From assembly GCA_934133015.1 (NCBI GenBank), contig CAKPAQ010000001.1:1-42043 (forward strand): a stretch of DNA of 42,043 bases. Direction: 5' to 3'. Under the pieces are notes generated by a model. It did not search any database, was not told where the DNA came from, and worked only from the letters and a program-made list of their open reading frames with translations. Positions 32,504-39,040 of the stretch are shown one piece after another (the stretch's first letter is position 1; every line of letters starts with the position of its first letter). The DNA comes from an uncultured Bacilli bacterium. GTDB taxonomy: Bacteria > Bacillota_I > Bacilli_A > RF39 > UBA660. Both the position numbers and the translations under genes were made by a program.

Positions 32504-33223
32504 TTACTCAAACATTTCTTTTACATGTTTTGTATAACTACCATCATCATTATGAACATAAAGTGGTGGCAACAATTTAAGTCCATCCCTTGCACACTTT
32601 CTTGCTTCAATTAAAACCATATTTGATTCTTTTCCAACTTTAGGATATACAAATTGCATCTTTTTTACAGCAAAATCATTATTTTCCAATAGTTTTATAA
32701 TTTCTATAACACGTTCCGTACGATGAACCATAGCCAGTACTCCATTAGTTTTCAATAAATATTTACTAATAATAACAATATCTTCAAGTGTAATATATTT
32801 CTCATGCCTAGCTATTATTTTATGTTCATCATCATTTAAATTACTACTTTCTAAATATTTAAAATATGGTGGATTACAAGTGATAACATCAATACTATTG
32901 ATATCATAAATATCACATAATTTTTTCATATCCATATTCAATAACTCAATTTTATCAGTTAAATTATTATAAATGACACTTTTCTTTGCTAACTCAAAGC
33001 AATCTTTTTGAATCTCTACACCAATAATTTTAGCATCCGTTTTAGTAGACAAAATTAACGGAATGGGCGCATTTCCACACCCTAAATCAATAATAGTATT
33101 TATCTTACTGTTTAAAGTAACAAAATTAGCCAACAATACAGAATCAAGTGAGAAACTAAACCAATCTGTATTTTGATAAATCTTAAAATTTCTATAATTC
33201 AATAAATCATTTATAACTTCCAT
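32504..33223 (-). CDS. tRNA1(Val)-type N6-adenine methyltransferase (YabB/TrmN6 family)
   Basis: 239-residue class I SAM-dependent methyltransferase. SAM motif I is IIDLGCGNAPIPLILS (~43-58) and the catalytic NPPYF is at ~113-117; the N-terminus YQNTDWFSFSLDSVLLANF is the typical YabB/TrmN6 opening. In the family it methylates A37 of tRNA-Val or a related target. GAGG lies four bases before the ATG, inside the end of ricT, which it overlaps by 13 bases. Order ricT-yabB-rsmI matches Bacillus. Exact RNA target is uncertain. Confidence 0.9.
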   Translation of the reverse strand: MEVINDLLNYRNFKIYQNTDWFSFSLDSVLLANFVTLNSKINTIIDLGCGNAPIPLILSTKTDAKIIGVEIQKDCFELAKKSVIYNNLTDKIELLNMDMKKLCDIYDINSIDVITCNPPYFKYLESSNLNDDEHKIIARHEKYITLEDIVIISKYLLKTNGVLAMVHRTERVIEIIKLLENNDFAVKKMQFVYPKVGKESNMVLIEARKCARDGLKLLPPLYVHNDDGSYTKHVKEMFE

Positions 33224-34008
33224 ATATCCTCTTCAACTTCAATAAAATTATGATTATCGGTTTCAACAATAATTGAACCCTTTAAAATATTTATTGAAGA
33301 AATTTTACCACTAACATCATCATTTTTATATCTTTCACCAACATGAGGCATTTTATTTTTGATGTCTGTATAAACATCATCTTCATAATTTAAACAACAT
33401 AAAAGACGTCCACATACACCATTTATTTTAGTAGGATTTAACGATAATAATTGATTTTTAGCCATATTTATAGATACACTATTAAAATCAGTTAAGAAAC
33501 TACTACAACATAAAAAACGTCCACATGGCCCAATTCCACCTATTTCACGTGCCTTATCTCTAACACCAATTTGTCTTAATTCAATACGTGTTTTATATAT
33601 TTGAGCTAATTTTTTGGCTAAATCCCTAAAATCAACTCTATCATCTGCTAAAAAATTAAATAATAATTGTTTTCTATCAAAGGTAAAACTTGCATCTATA
33701 ATTCTCATATCAAGTTTTAATTTATCAGCAATTTTTCTAGCTTCAATAAGTGCCTTCTTTGCATCAGCAATATTTTTAGAATTAGTTTTAACATCATCAT
33801 TTGTAGCTAATCTAACAATATTCTTAGTAGGTAAACCCATATCACTATCACTTATATTTTTAATTGACGATACAACAATTCCATATTGTAAACCTTTTTC
33901 TGTTTCAACTATAACAGGTACATTAATGGTAATATCTGATATATTATCACACGAAAAATAATAATTCTTTCCACCCTTTTTTAAGGATACTGCCACAACT
34001 TTAGTCAT
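33211..34008 (-). CDS. ricT: RicT/YaaT, PSP1-domain regulator
   Basis: 265 residues. The PSP1 C-terminal domain is clear, with the conserved RQIGVRDKAREIGGIGPCGRFLCC in segments (~165-190) and GVCGRLLCCLNYE (~215-227). These Cys pairs are those reported to hold an iron-sulfur cluster when RicT associates with RicA and RicF (established for Bacillus), where the complex works with RNase Y in mRNA maturation and promotes sporulation phosphorelay activity. Start taken at 34008, overlapping the holB stop (ATGACTAA) with CAGGAG nine bases upstream; ATG at 34014 is an alternative. Follows holB as in Bacillus; yabA, usually next, is missing. Confidence 0.93.
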   Translation of the reverse strand: MTKVVAVSLKKGGKNYYFSCDNISDITINVPVIVETEKGLQYGIVVSSIKNISDSDMGLPTKNIVRLATNDDVKTNSKNIADAKKALIEARKIADKLKLDMRIIDASFTFDRKQLLFNFLADDRVDFRDLAKKLAQIYKTRIELRQIGVRDKAREIGGIGPCGRFLCCSSFLTDFNSVSINMAKNQLLSLNPTKINGVCGRLLCCLNYEDDVYTDIKNKMPHVGERYKNDDVSGKISSINILKGSIIVETDNHNFIEVEEDIWKL

Positions 34009-34855
34009 ACACATCAACTCCTGAAAAATTAATAATAAATTGATCAAGCATTAAATTTACATTCAAATTATATACTAATTTATCTATTTGCTTAGTCAAA
34101 ATATCTATTTTATTAACTATTAAATCAATTGAATTAAATTCATTTATATAATCAATTATATTATCTAAGTCATTTTGATAAACAACACCTATTTTTTTTC
34201 TTAATGCTTGATAATATATTATTTGCATTGCTTTAAATATATCAAGCCACTTATCTCTAGTATAATACTCATTATTACAAAGAATAGGAACATATGAAAT
34301 AGAAGTACTTTTACGTTTTTCGATCATTTTAATAAATTCAACAATAAAATCAAGATTATCAAAAGTATAATTAGAATTTTCATTTACTAATGAAAATATT
34401 TGACATCTACTTTGAAGCGTTTCAAGTACTCTATATCTACTATCAGATACAAGAATACCAATTATACCAGGTTGAGGTTCCTCCAAAAATTTTAATAATG
34501 AATTGCTAGCCTGTTCATTTAGCTTGTCCGCATCATTAATAACATATATTCTAGGTTTATTATTCAATGATTTTGTCATAAATTTTTCTTGTATTTCCAA
34601 AATTTGAGCCTTTTTAATTACAGAACTACTACTATCTATCCCTATTTCAATATAATTTCCATCAGCTTTTATTTGCTCAATACTAGCAACATCTGGATAA
34701 GAATACAAAAGACCAACAAACAAATCTATGACTTTATTTTTATCATAATAACCATTAGTTTCAATAAGATAAGCATGAGTTAATTTATTATGATTAATTA
34801 TAGAAATAATATTATCAAAAAATCGTTGTTGCTCACCAAAATCATTAAATATCAT
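34001..34855 (-). CDS. holB: DNA polymerase III subunit delta' (HolB)
   Basis: 284 residues. Delta' features: LTHAYLIETNG at ~25-35 in place of a Walker A loop, INDADKLNEQASNSLLKFLEEP (~105-126) and TLQSRCQIFSL (~146-156, the SRC motif), with a helical C-terminal collar domain. As expected for delta', nucleotide-binding residues are lost; the zinc-finger Cys residues found in many delta' and in DnaX are also absent. It is a clamp-loader component with DnaX. AGGTGAT lies before the ATG. Gene order recR-bofA-holB-ricT is the Bacillus order. Confidence 0.93.
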   Translation of the reverse strand: MIFNDFGEQQRFFDNIISIINHNKLTHAYLIETNGYYDKNKVIDLFVGLLYSYPDVASIEQIKADGNYIEIGIDSSSSVIKKAQILEIQEKFMTKSLNNKPRIYVINDADKLNEQASNSLLKFLEEPQPGIIGILVSDSRYRVLETLQSRCQIFSLVNENSNYTFDNLDFIVEFIKMIEKRKSTSISYVPILCNNEYYTRDKWLDIFKAMQIIYYQALRKKIGVVYQNDLDNIIDYINEFNSIDLIVNKIDILTKQIDKLVYNLNVNLMLDQFIINFSGVDVYD

Positions 34856-34864
34856 AATATCACC

Positions 34865-35053
34865 TCAAAATACTAAAACTAATAATAATACTAATGAAAA
34901 TAATGCTGGAAATCCTAAAAATGAAACTAAACCAATAGTAATCACATTAATAGGAACTACAATATCAAAATTAGAAGCAATAACATTAAATCCATATAAA
35001 ACAAAAAAACTTAATATAACTTTTTTAACTAGAAAAAGTAACTTTTTTATCAC
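34865..35053 (-). CDS. bofA: Pro-sigma-K processing inhibitor BofA
   Basis: 62 residues with two hydrophobic segments: ~5-28 (LLFLVKKVILSFFVLYGFNV) and ~38-62. The motif VPINVITIGLVSFLGFPALF (~34-53) is the conserved BofA core (P.N..T......G.PG). In Bacillus it holds SpoIVFB inactive until the sigma-K checkpoint. Start is GTG at 35053, with AGGTGAT four bases upstream; a longer frame begins at another GTG inside the Shine-Dalgarno sequence. Its place between recR and holB matches Bacillus and supports the call despite the small size. Confidence 0.9.
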   Translation of the reverse strand: MIKKLLFLVKKVILSFFVLYGFNVIASNFDIVVPINVITIGLVSFLGFPALFSLVLLLVLVF

Positions 35054-35092
35054 ATATATCACCTAATATAAGTTATTTAGGTAACATCTAAT

Positions 35093-35689
35093 TTATTCAA
35101 CATTTTTTCTATCAGCTAAAGCTCTTTCCAAAGTAATAGCATCTATATACTCCATATCAGCACCTATTGGAATTCCACTAGCAATTTTAGTAATAGAAAT
35201 TTGCAAATCTCCTAAAATTCTTTTTATATACAATGATGTAGTTTCTCCTTCTATACTTGGTTTAAAAGCAAGTATAATTTCATCAAAGCTTTCATTTTTC
35301 ACACGTTCAACCAATTTATCAAGTTCAATATCTTCAGGATTTATCCCATCTTTTGGAGAAATTAACCCTTTTAATACATGATATTTTCCATTAAAAGTAC
35401 CTAATCTTTCAAATAAAAACACTGATTTTGGATCCTCAACAACACATAAAACACGACTGTTACGATTCTTATCTGAACAAATAGAACAGTTCTCCATATC
35501 AGTAAGTGAGTTACATATAGGACAATTATGAACTTTTTCAACAACATCATGAATACTATTAGTAAACATTTCAATGCGCTCATCTGACATATCCATAACG
35601 GCAAAAGACAAACGTTCTGCCGTTTTCTCACCAATACCAGGTAATGATTTAAAAGAATCTATTAAACTTTCTAAACTACTAGGATACAT
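35093..35689 (-). CDS. recR: Recombination protein RecR
   Basis: 198 residues, full length. N-terminal helix-hairpin-helix FKSLPGIGEKTAERLSF (~13-29), C4 zinc finger CPICNSL...NCSIC (~56-71), Toprim domain with LCVVEDPKSV and GTFNGKYHVLKG (~80-110), and the C-terminal TKIASGIPIGADMEYIDAIT with a Walker B-like end. Works with RecO and RecF in loading RecA at gaps. It starts two bases after the ebfC stop, as dnaX-ebfC-recR in nearly all Firmicutes. Confidence 0.97.
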   Translation of the reverse strand: MYPSSLESLIDSFKSLPGIGEKTAERLSFAVMDMSDERIEMFTNSIHDVVEKVHNCPICNSLTDMENCSICSDKNRNSRVLCVVEDPKSVFLFERLGTFNGKYHVLKGLISPKDGINPEDIELDKLVERVKNESFDEIILAFKPSIEGETTSLYIKRILGDLQISITKIASGIPIGADMEYIDAITLERALADRKNVE

Positions 35690-35691
35690 TT

Positions 35692-35988
35692 TTAAAATAG
35701 TCCACCTGGCATCATATTACTAAATTTACCCATTTTTTGTTCAGTTACTTTATCAATTTCTTTAAATGCTTGATTAATAGCTACTACTATTAAATCTTCT
35801 ATTATTTCTTTATCATCATTGCTGATATCTTCATTGATAGTCACTTTAATTATTTCTTTTGTACCTTTAACTTCAACCTTTACAAATGAACTTTCGCCAA
35901 TAAAAGTCATATTGTCAATTTCCTCTTTTGTTTTTAACATATCTTTTTGTAAGCTTTGAGCTTGTTTCATTAATGCTTGTATATTCAT
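35692..35988 (-). CDS. ebfC: YbaB/EbfC family nucleoid-associated protein
   Basis: 98 residues, standard. MNIQALMKQAQSLQKDMLKTK is the typical opening helix, followed by the beta-strand region VKVEVKGTKEIIKVTIN and a second helix, ending MGKFSNMMPGGLF, the usual glycine-rich tail. The dimer binds DNA without strong specificity. dnaX precedes and recR follows. AGAGG lies ahead of the ATG. Confidence 0.97.
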   Translation of the reverse strand: MNIQALMKQAQSLQKDMLKTKEEIDNMTFIGESSFVKVEVKGTKEIIKVTINEDISNDDKEIIEDLIVVAINQAFKEIDKVTEQKMGKFSNMMPGGLF

Positions 35989-36016
35989 TTTCTTTCCTCT
36001 TTCCTTTTTTTATTTA

Positions 36017-37711
36017 TTATACACTAGTAACCACATCATTTCCAAACAAATCAACTGCTTGTTTAGTAAGATCATCTACCAGTTTATCAGAATCATTATT
36101 CTGATTATTTTCAGTATTTAAAGTTGAAACATCAATATATTCATATTTTATTCCAGCTTTCATATTATTTATATATTCATTTTTTTTATTTTTCCACTCA
36201 TCTGTTGAAATAATAGCAATATTATAATTTTGACCAAATATTTTTTCGAACAAACTTTCTATTCTACTAATCAATTTGTAACCTCTACTAACCATTGAAT
36301 CATAATCAAATGTAATAATCAATTCCTTTTTAGAAGCAGCCTTTACTTCCCCATCAGTTAAATAACTAGCAATAGATCCAAATTGGCTATCTAAAGCATA
36401 ATCACTAAGCTGTTGCCAACTGTTTTTAATATTATTGAGAATTGTCTTATCAGCAGTTGCCAAACAATTATTAACAATTAATGAATTAATTTTCAAATAT
36501 TCATCAGTATTATCAACAATTTCAGAATTAGAAGTAAAGGTATTATTATCTTTATCTACATGATCAACTTTATCATTATCATCTTTGACACTATCAATAT
36601 TATTATTATTTTCTTCTTCTAAGGCTACAGAAACTGGTTGTGTTGCATCATTATTAACATAATTAGCACTCTTATTAGAATATAAATTCATAAATGAAAG
36701 GACTTTTACTTCAAATAAAATTCTAACATTATTAGATTTTTTAATATCTACCGATAATTCACTGAAATTATCTATAAAACTTAACAAAAAATTTATATCA
36801 AAATCAATATCAATATTTGAATAATAATCAACTATCAAATTTCTACACAAAAGTAACAAGTTTTGACAAAAAATAGCTAAATCTTTACCATCATTATAAA
36901 TTTTATCAATAAATTTTATAGTTGACGATACATCTCTAGTAGATAAAAATTTAAGAAAGTCAATTTTTTCACCTTCTGAAACAATACCATTCAATTCTTC
37001 AAAATCTTCTATAGTAATTTTATCATTTGAATATGAAGATACCTTATCAAGCATACCAATAGCATCACGCATACCTCCATCAGATAAATTTGATATTAAT
37101 TTCAATACTTCATCATCTATATTTATTTTTTCACTATCAGCAATAAATGATAATCTATTATATATTTCATTCTCCGTCAAACGCTTAAAATCAAAGCATT
37201 GACATCGAGAAATTATAGTTACAGGAACCTTATGAAGATCAGTAGTCGCTAGAATAAAAATAATATGTTGCGGTGGTTCTTCAAGTGTTTTTAATAAAGC
37301 ATTAAAAGCACCTAAAGATAACATATGAACTTCATCAATAATATAAACTTTATATTTAAGTTCAGAAGGTACAAGATTAATCTTATTTCTTATTTCTCTT
37401 ATTTCATCAACACCATTATTAGAAGCTGCATCTATTTCAATAATATCTGATGTTGAATTATTTAAAATTGATAAACAATTTTGACATTTTCCACAAGCTA
37501 CACCATCAACTGGTTCTAAACAATTAACAACTTTTGATAAAACTTTAGCCATAGTTGTTTTTCCTGTTCCTCTAGGGCCAGAAAATAAATATGCATGACT
37601 AACTTTATTACTTTTTAGAGAATTTTTAATAATTTTAACAATATTTTTTTGTCCAGTTATTTCTTCTAATGAAGAAGGTCTATATTTTCGATATAAAGCA
37701 CAGTAAGACAA
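36017..37711 (-). CDS. dnaX: DNA polymerase III subunits gamma/tau (DnaX)
   Basis: 564 residues. AAA clamp-loader module: ALYRKYRPSSLEEITGQ at the start, Walker A FSGPRGTGKTTMAK (~42-55), four zinc Cys (CLEPVDGVACGKCQNC, ~63-78), YIIDEVHMLS and SRCQCFDF, then collar and a Lys/Asp/Asn-rich tau-like C-terminal part. The start is unusual: a TTG at 37711, since GGAGGTG lies ahead with good spacing and the resulting N-terminus (initiator Met, then SYCALYRKYRP) matches the family start MSYQALYR. The nearby ATG is out of frame. Order tadA-dnaX-ebfC-recR is conserved. Confidence 0.95.
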   Translation of the reverse strand: MSYCALYRKYRPSSLEEITGQKNIVKIIKNSLKSNKVSHAYLFSGPRGTGKTTMAKVLSKVVNCLEPVDGVACGKCQNCLSILNNSTSDIIEIDAASNNGVDEIREIRNKINLVPSELKYKVYIIDEVHMLSLGAFNALLKTLEEPPQHIIFILATTDLHKVPVTIISRCQCFDFKRLTENEIYNRLSFIADSEKINIDDEVLKLISNLSDGGMRDAIGMLDKVSSYSNDKITIEDFEELNGIVSEGEKIDFLKFLSTRDVSSTIKFIDKIYNDGKDLAIFCQNLLLLCRNLIVDYYSNIDIDFDINFLLSFIDNFSELSVDIKKSNNVRILFEVKVLSFMNLYSNKSANYVNNDATQPVSVALEEENNNNIDSVKDDNDKVDHVDKDNNTFTSNSEIVDNTDEYLKINSLIVNNCLATADKTILNNIKNSWQQLSDYALDSQFGSIASYLTDGEVKAASKKELIITFDYDSMVSRGYKLISRIESLFEKIFGQNYNIAIISTDEWKNKKNEYINNMKAGIKYEYIDVSTLNTENNQNNDSDKLVDDLTKQAVDLFGNDVVTSV

Positions 37712-37736
37712 TTCATACACCTCCAAAAACATCTAT

Positions 37737-37745
37737 ATTATACCA
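37737..37745 (-). promoter_or_regulatory. Predicted extended -10 promoter for dnaX-ebfC-recR
   Basis: TGGTATAAT on the minus strand (TATAAT 37742-37737), ~26 bases before the TTG start. The -35 region (about AGTTAT) is weak, which is usual for extended -10 promoters. Confidence 0.5.
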
Positions 37746-37771
37746 TAAAAAAAATAATTATAACTAAATAA

Positions 37772-38218
37772 CTATCTTTTTTTCAAAAAAAACTGTTTTA
37801 ATAGTTTTCCACAATCATTTTTTAAAATATTATTCACTATTACGATATCTGTACCATTTGATTTATCAAATAATATTTTATCCACAATATTGTGATTATT
37901 ACTATTATTATCAGCACCAATGACAATTTTTGAAATTCTTGACTGATTTATAGCACTTGCACACATAGAACACGGATATAAAGTAATATACATAGTACAA
38001 TCATTCAATCTCCAATTTTTTAGCTTTTTTGATGCTTTTTTTATAGCTAAAATCTCTGCGTGATTAATTACACAATTTTTTTTATTTTTTGTGTTATATG
38101 CCTTAGAAATAACCCTATTTTCTTTAACAATAACTGCTCCAACTGGTACTTCTCCTCTATTATATGCTTTTTTTGCCTCATTTATGGCTATTTTCATATA
38201 AAATTCATCATTATTCAT
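37772..38218 (-). CDS. tadA: tRNA-specific adenosine deaminase TadA
   Basis: 148 residues. Zinc deaminase signature: NHAEILAIKKA (~49-59, HAE) and LYPCSMCASAI (~78-88, PCxxC). The enzyme makes inosine at the wobble position of tRNA-Arg(ACG). Start at 38218 with AGGTGA five bases upstream; the GTG inside that Shine-Dalgarno sequence opens a frame three codons earlier. The small SRP RNA ends only a few bases upstream, so there is little room for a separate promoter. Same tadA-SRP RNA-dnaX neighbourhood as Bacillus, but with the SRP RNA before tadA. Confidence 0.96.
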   Translation of the reverse strand: MNNDEFYMKIAINEAKKAYNRGEVPVGAVIVKENRVISKAYNTKNKKNCVINHAEILAIKKASKKLKNWRLNDCTMYITLYPCSMCASAINQSRISKIVIGADNNSNNHNIVDKILFDKSNGTDIVIVNNILKNDCGKLLKQFFLKKR

Positions 38219-38231
38219 AAAATTCACCTAC

Positions 38232-38310
38232 AAAAAAAGTGCACATAAACATTTAGTGTTAAGGCTGCTATTTTCCAATCCTGACCTGGTTCCACAAACA
38301 TTTATTGCAC
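38232..38310 (-). ncRNA. ffs: Signal recognition particle RNA, small bacterial type
   Basis: About 79 nt. The conserved apical hairpin that binds Ffh is clear on the minus strand: GGAACCAGGTCAGGATTGGA, then AAATAGCAGCCTTAA (38292 down to about 38259). The ends pair as a long helix: GTGCA-ATAAA at 38310 downward against TTTATGTGCAC ending at 38239, followed by seven T residues (38238-38232) that act as terminator. The apical loop reads GGAAAA rather than the common GGAAGGA. This is the 4.5S-like form without an Alu domain, unlike the long scRNA of Bacillus. Confidence 0.92.
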
Positions 38311-38316
38311 AACACA

Positions 38317-38345
38317 ATAATAATATATTTTTTATATAAAATCAA
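38317..38345 (-). promoter_or_regulatory. Predicted promoter of the SRP RNA
   Basis: TTGATT (38345-38340), exactly 17 bases, TATTAT (38322-38317) on the minus strand. The expected start, seven bases downstream, is the G at 38310 which begins the base-paired end of the RNA. It lies 15 bp from the first parS site. Confidence 0.7.
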
Positions 38346-38359
38346 GCTATTTATATTAA

Positions 38360-38375
38360 TGTTTCACGTGAAACA
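38360..38375. other. parS: parS site 1
   Basis: TGTTTCACGTGAAACA, a perfect 16-bp palindrome identical to the consensus ParB (Spo0J) loading site of Bacillus and most bacteria. Confidence 0.95.
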
Positions 38376-38376
38376 T

Positions 38377-38385
38377 TGTGGATAA
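38377..38385 (-). other. DnaA box (TTATCCACA, minus strand)
   Basis: TGTGGATAA on the plus strand is the perfect reverse of the DnaA box TTATCCACA. It begins one base after parS site 1. Confidence 0.75.
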
Positions 38386-38412
38386 AAAATTATTTCCCGG
38401 GAAATAATTTTT
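38385..38412. repeat. Noc-binding-type palindrome (perfect)
   Basis: Central ATTTCCCGGGAAAT (38392-38405) equals the Noc-binding consensus of Bacillus. The dyad is perfect over 28 bp. No T-run follows beyond the arm and no gene ends here, so a terminator role is unlikely. Confidence 0.85.
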
Positions 38413-38571
38413 CTTCAATTATAATTCACATATTTAGTAAAATTACCATTATTTTAAAGATAATAGTTTTTTTATAAACAATTTTCAAATTTTACTTAAA
38501 AGTGATTTAAATAATCAATAATAACACCTTATATTACATATTAAATTATAAAAAGTTTAAATAATTAATAC

Positions 38572-38580
38572 TTATCCACA
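38572..38580 (+). other. DnaA box (TTATCCACA)
   Basis: Perfect DnaA box on the plus strand, 22 bp before parS site 2, in opposite orientation to the boxes next to parS sites 1 and 3. Confidence 0.7.
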
Positions 38581-38601
38581 AGAAAATTATAGTTAAATCA
38601 A

Positions 38602-38617
38602 TGTTCCACGTGAAACA
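38602..38617. other. parS: parS site 2
   Basis: TGTTCCACGTGAAACA, matching the degenerate consensus TGTTNCACGTGAAACA. It is followed by TGTGAATAA (38619-38627), a one-base variant of the DnaA box, at the same spacing as in the other modules, but no Noc site follows. Confidence 0.93.
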
Positions 38618-38824
38618 TTGTGAATAAATTTTTTATAAATTAATATAAAGTTAACAAAATTGTTAAAAATTATATTCAACATTATTCAATATTTTACTAA
38701 TTAATAAAGCATGTAATATTTTAATTTTATTAACAAGTTAATATTTTTATAACATAAACCTAACTCAATAACAATTTTAACACATAAAACAAGCTTTATA
38801 ATAAAAATAACTATAACTGATCAA

Positions 38825-38840
38825 TGTTTCACGTGGAACA
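38825..38840. other. parS: parS site 3
   Basis: TGTTTCACGTGGAACA, one asymmetric change from the perfect palindrome; it fits the degenerate consensus when read on the minus strand (TGTTCCACGTGAAACA). Confidence 0.92.
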
Positions 38841-38841
38841 T

Positions 38842-38850
38842 TGTGGATAA
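38842..38850 (-). other. DnaA box (TTATCCACA, minus strand)
   Basis: Perfect reverse DnaA box TGTGGATAA, one base after parS site 3, same geometry as in copy 1. Confidence 0.75.
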
Positions 38851-38856
38851 AAATTT

Positions 38857-38870
38857 ATTTTCCGAGAAAT
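38857..38870. other. Noc-binding-type site, imperfect
   Basis: ATTTTCCGAGAAAT, two changes from ATTTCCCGGGAAAT, with TTATT/AATAA continuing the dyad on both sides. Confidence 0.6.
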
Positions 38871-38986
38871 AATTTTATTTAACGATACTATAATGTGCTT
38901 AATTAATTTAAAACTTTCTATTTCACATTTATAAACGTTTCTAACAGTTTCTGATAATCAATTAAGATTAACTATTTAAATTACAT

Positions 38987-39002
38987 AGTTTCACGTGAAA
39001 CA
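38987..39002. other. parS: parS site 4 (one mismatch)
   Basis: AGTTTCACGTGAAACA: the inner 14 bases are a perfect palindrome and only the first base departs from consensus. It abuts the gyrA terminator and has no adjacent DnaA box or Noc site. Confidence 0.88.
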
Positions 39003-39003
39003 T

Positions 39004-39040
39004 AAAAAAAGTGAAGAGTATGAACCTTACTCTTCACTTT
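39004..39040 (-). terminator. Terminator after gyrA
   Basis: Minus-strand 10-bp stem GTGAAGAGTA / TACTCTTCAC, 7-base loop, with flanking A and T runs that extend the stem and supply seven T residues. It includes the last codons of gyrA. Confidence 0.93.

Larger units (their letters stand above)
38358..38411 (+). repeat. Composite parS-DnaA box-Noc site module, copy 1
   Basis: A 54-bp direct repeat partner of 38823-38876 (50 of 54 identical by my count, no gap). It contains a perfect parS (38360-38375), a perfect reverse DnaA box (38377-38385) and a perfect Noc-binding palindrome (38392-38405). Confidence 0.85.
38823..38876 (+). repeat. Composite parS-DnaA box-Noc site module, copy 2
   Basis: Second copy of the 54-bp module, 465 bp from the first. 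Differences from copy 1 are one base in parS, one in the A/T spacer and two in the Noc palindrome. Confidence 0.85.
38313..39026. other. A+T-rich non-coding origin-proximal region between gyrA and the SRP RNA
   Basis: This 714-bp stretch has no credible open frame on either strand. It holds the SRP RNA promoter, three parS sites plus one near-match, three perfect DnaA boxes and one variant, two Noc-type palindromes, and the gyrA terminator. The remaining sequence is extremely A+T rich with scattered TTAAT/ATTAA repeats. Whether it includes part of the replication origin cannot be told without dnaA in view. Confidence 0.8.

Noticed and set aside
33211..34008. parS half-site TTTCACGTG inside ricT near 33549
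   Set aside because: Only one arm matches; the second arm is not palindromic, so it is chance in coding sequence.
35062..35085. Hairpin between recR and bofA (ACCTAA / TTAGGT)
   Set aside because: Only six pairs with no U tract, and it overlaps the bofA ribosome binding site; not a credible terminator.
35401..35634. Second minus-strand frame inside recR
   Set aside because: It lies wholly within recR in another frame; the recR frame contains all conserved RecR motifs.
38385..38412. Intrinsic terminator at the 28-bp palindrome
   Set aside because: No gene ends near it on either strand, and the core equals the Noc site; the gyrA transcript already ends at 39004-39040.
38313..39026. Firm call of oriC
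   Set aside because: DnaA boxes and A+T richness fit, but dnaA is not in view and DnaA boxes occur outside origins (one perfect TTATCCACA also lies inside gyrA at 39658-39666).
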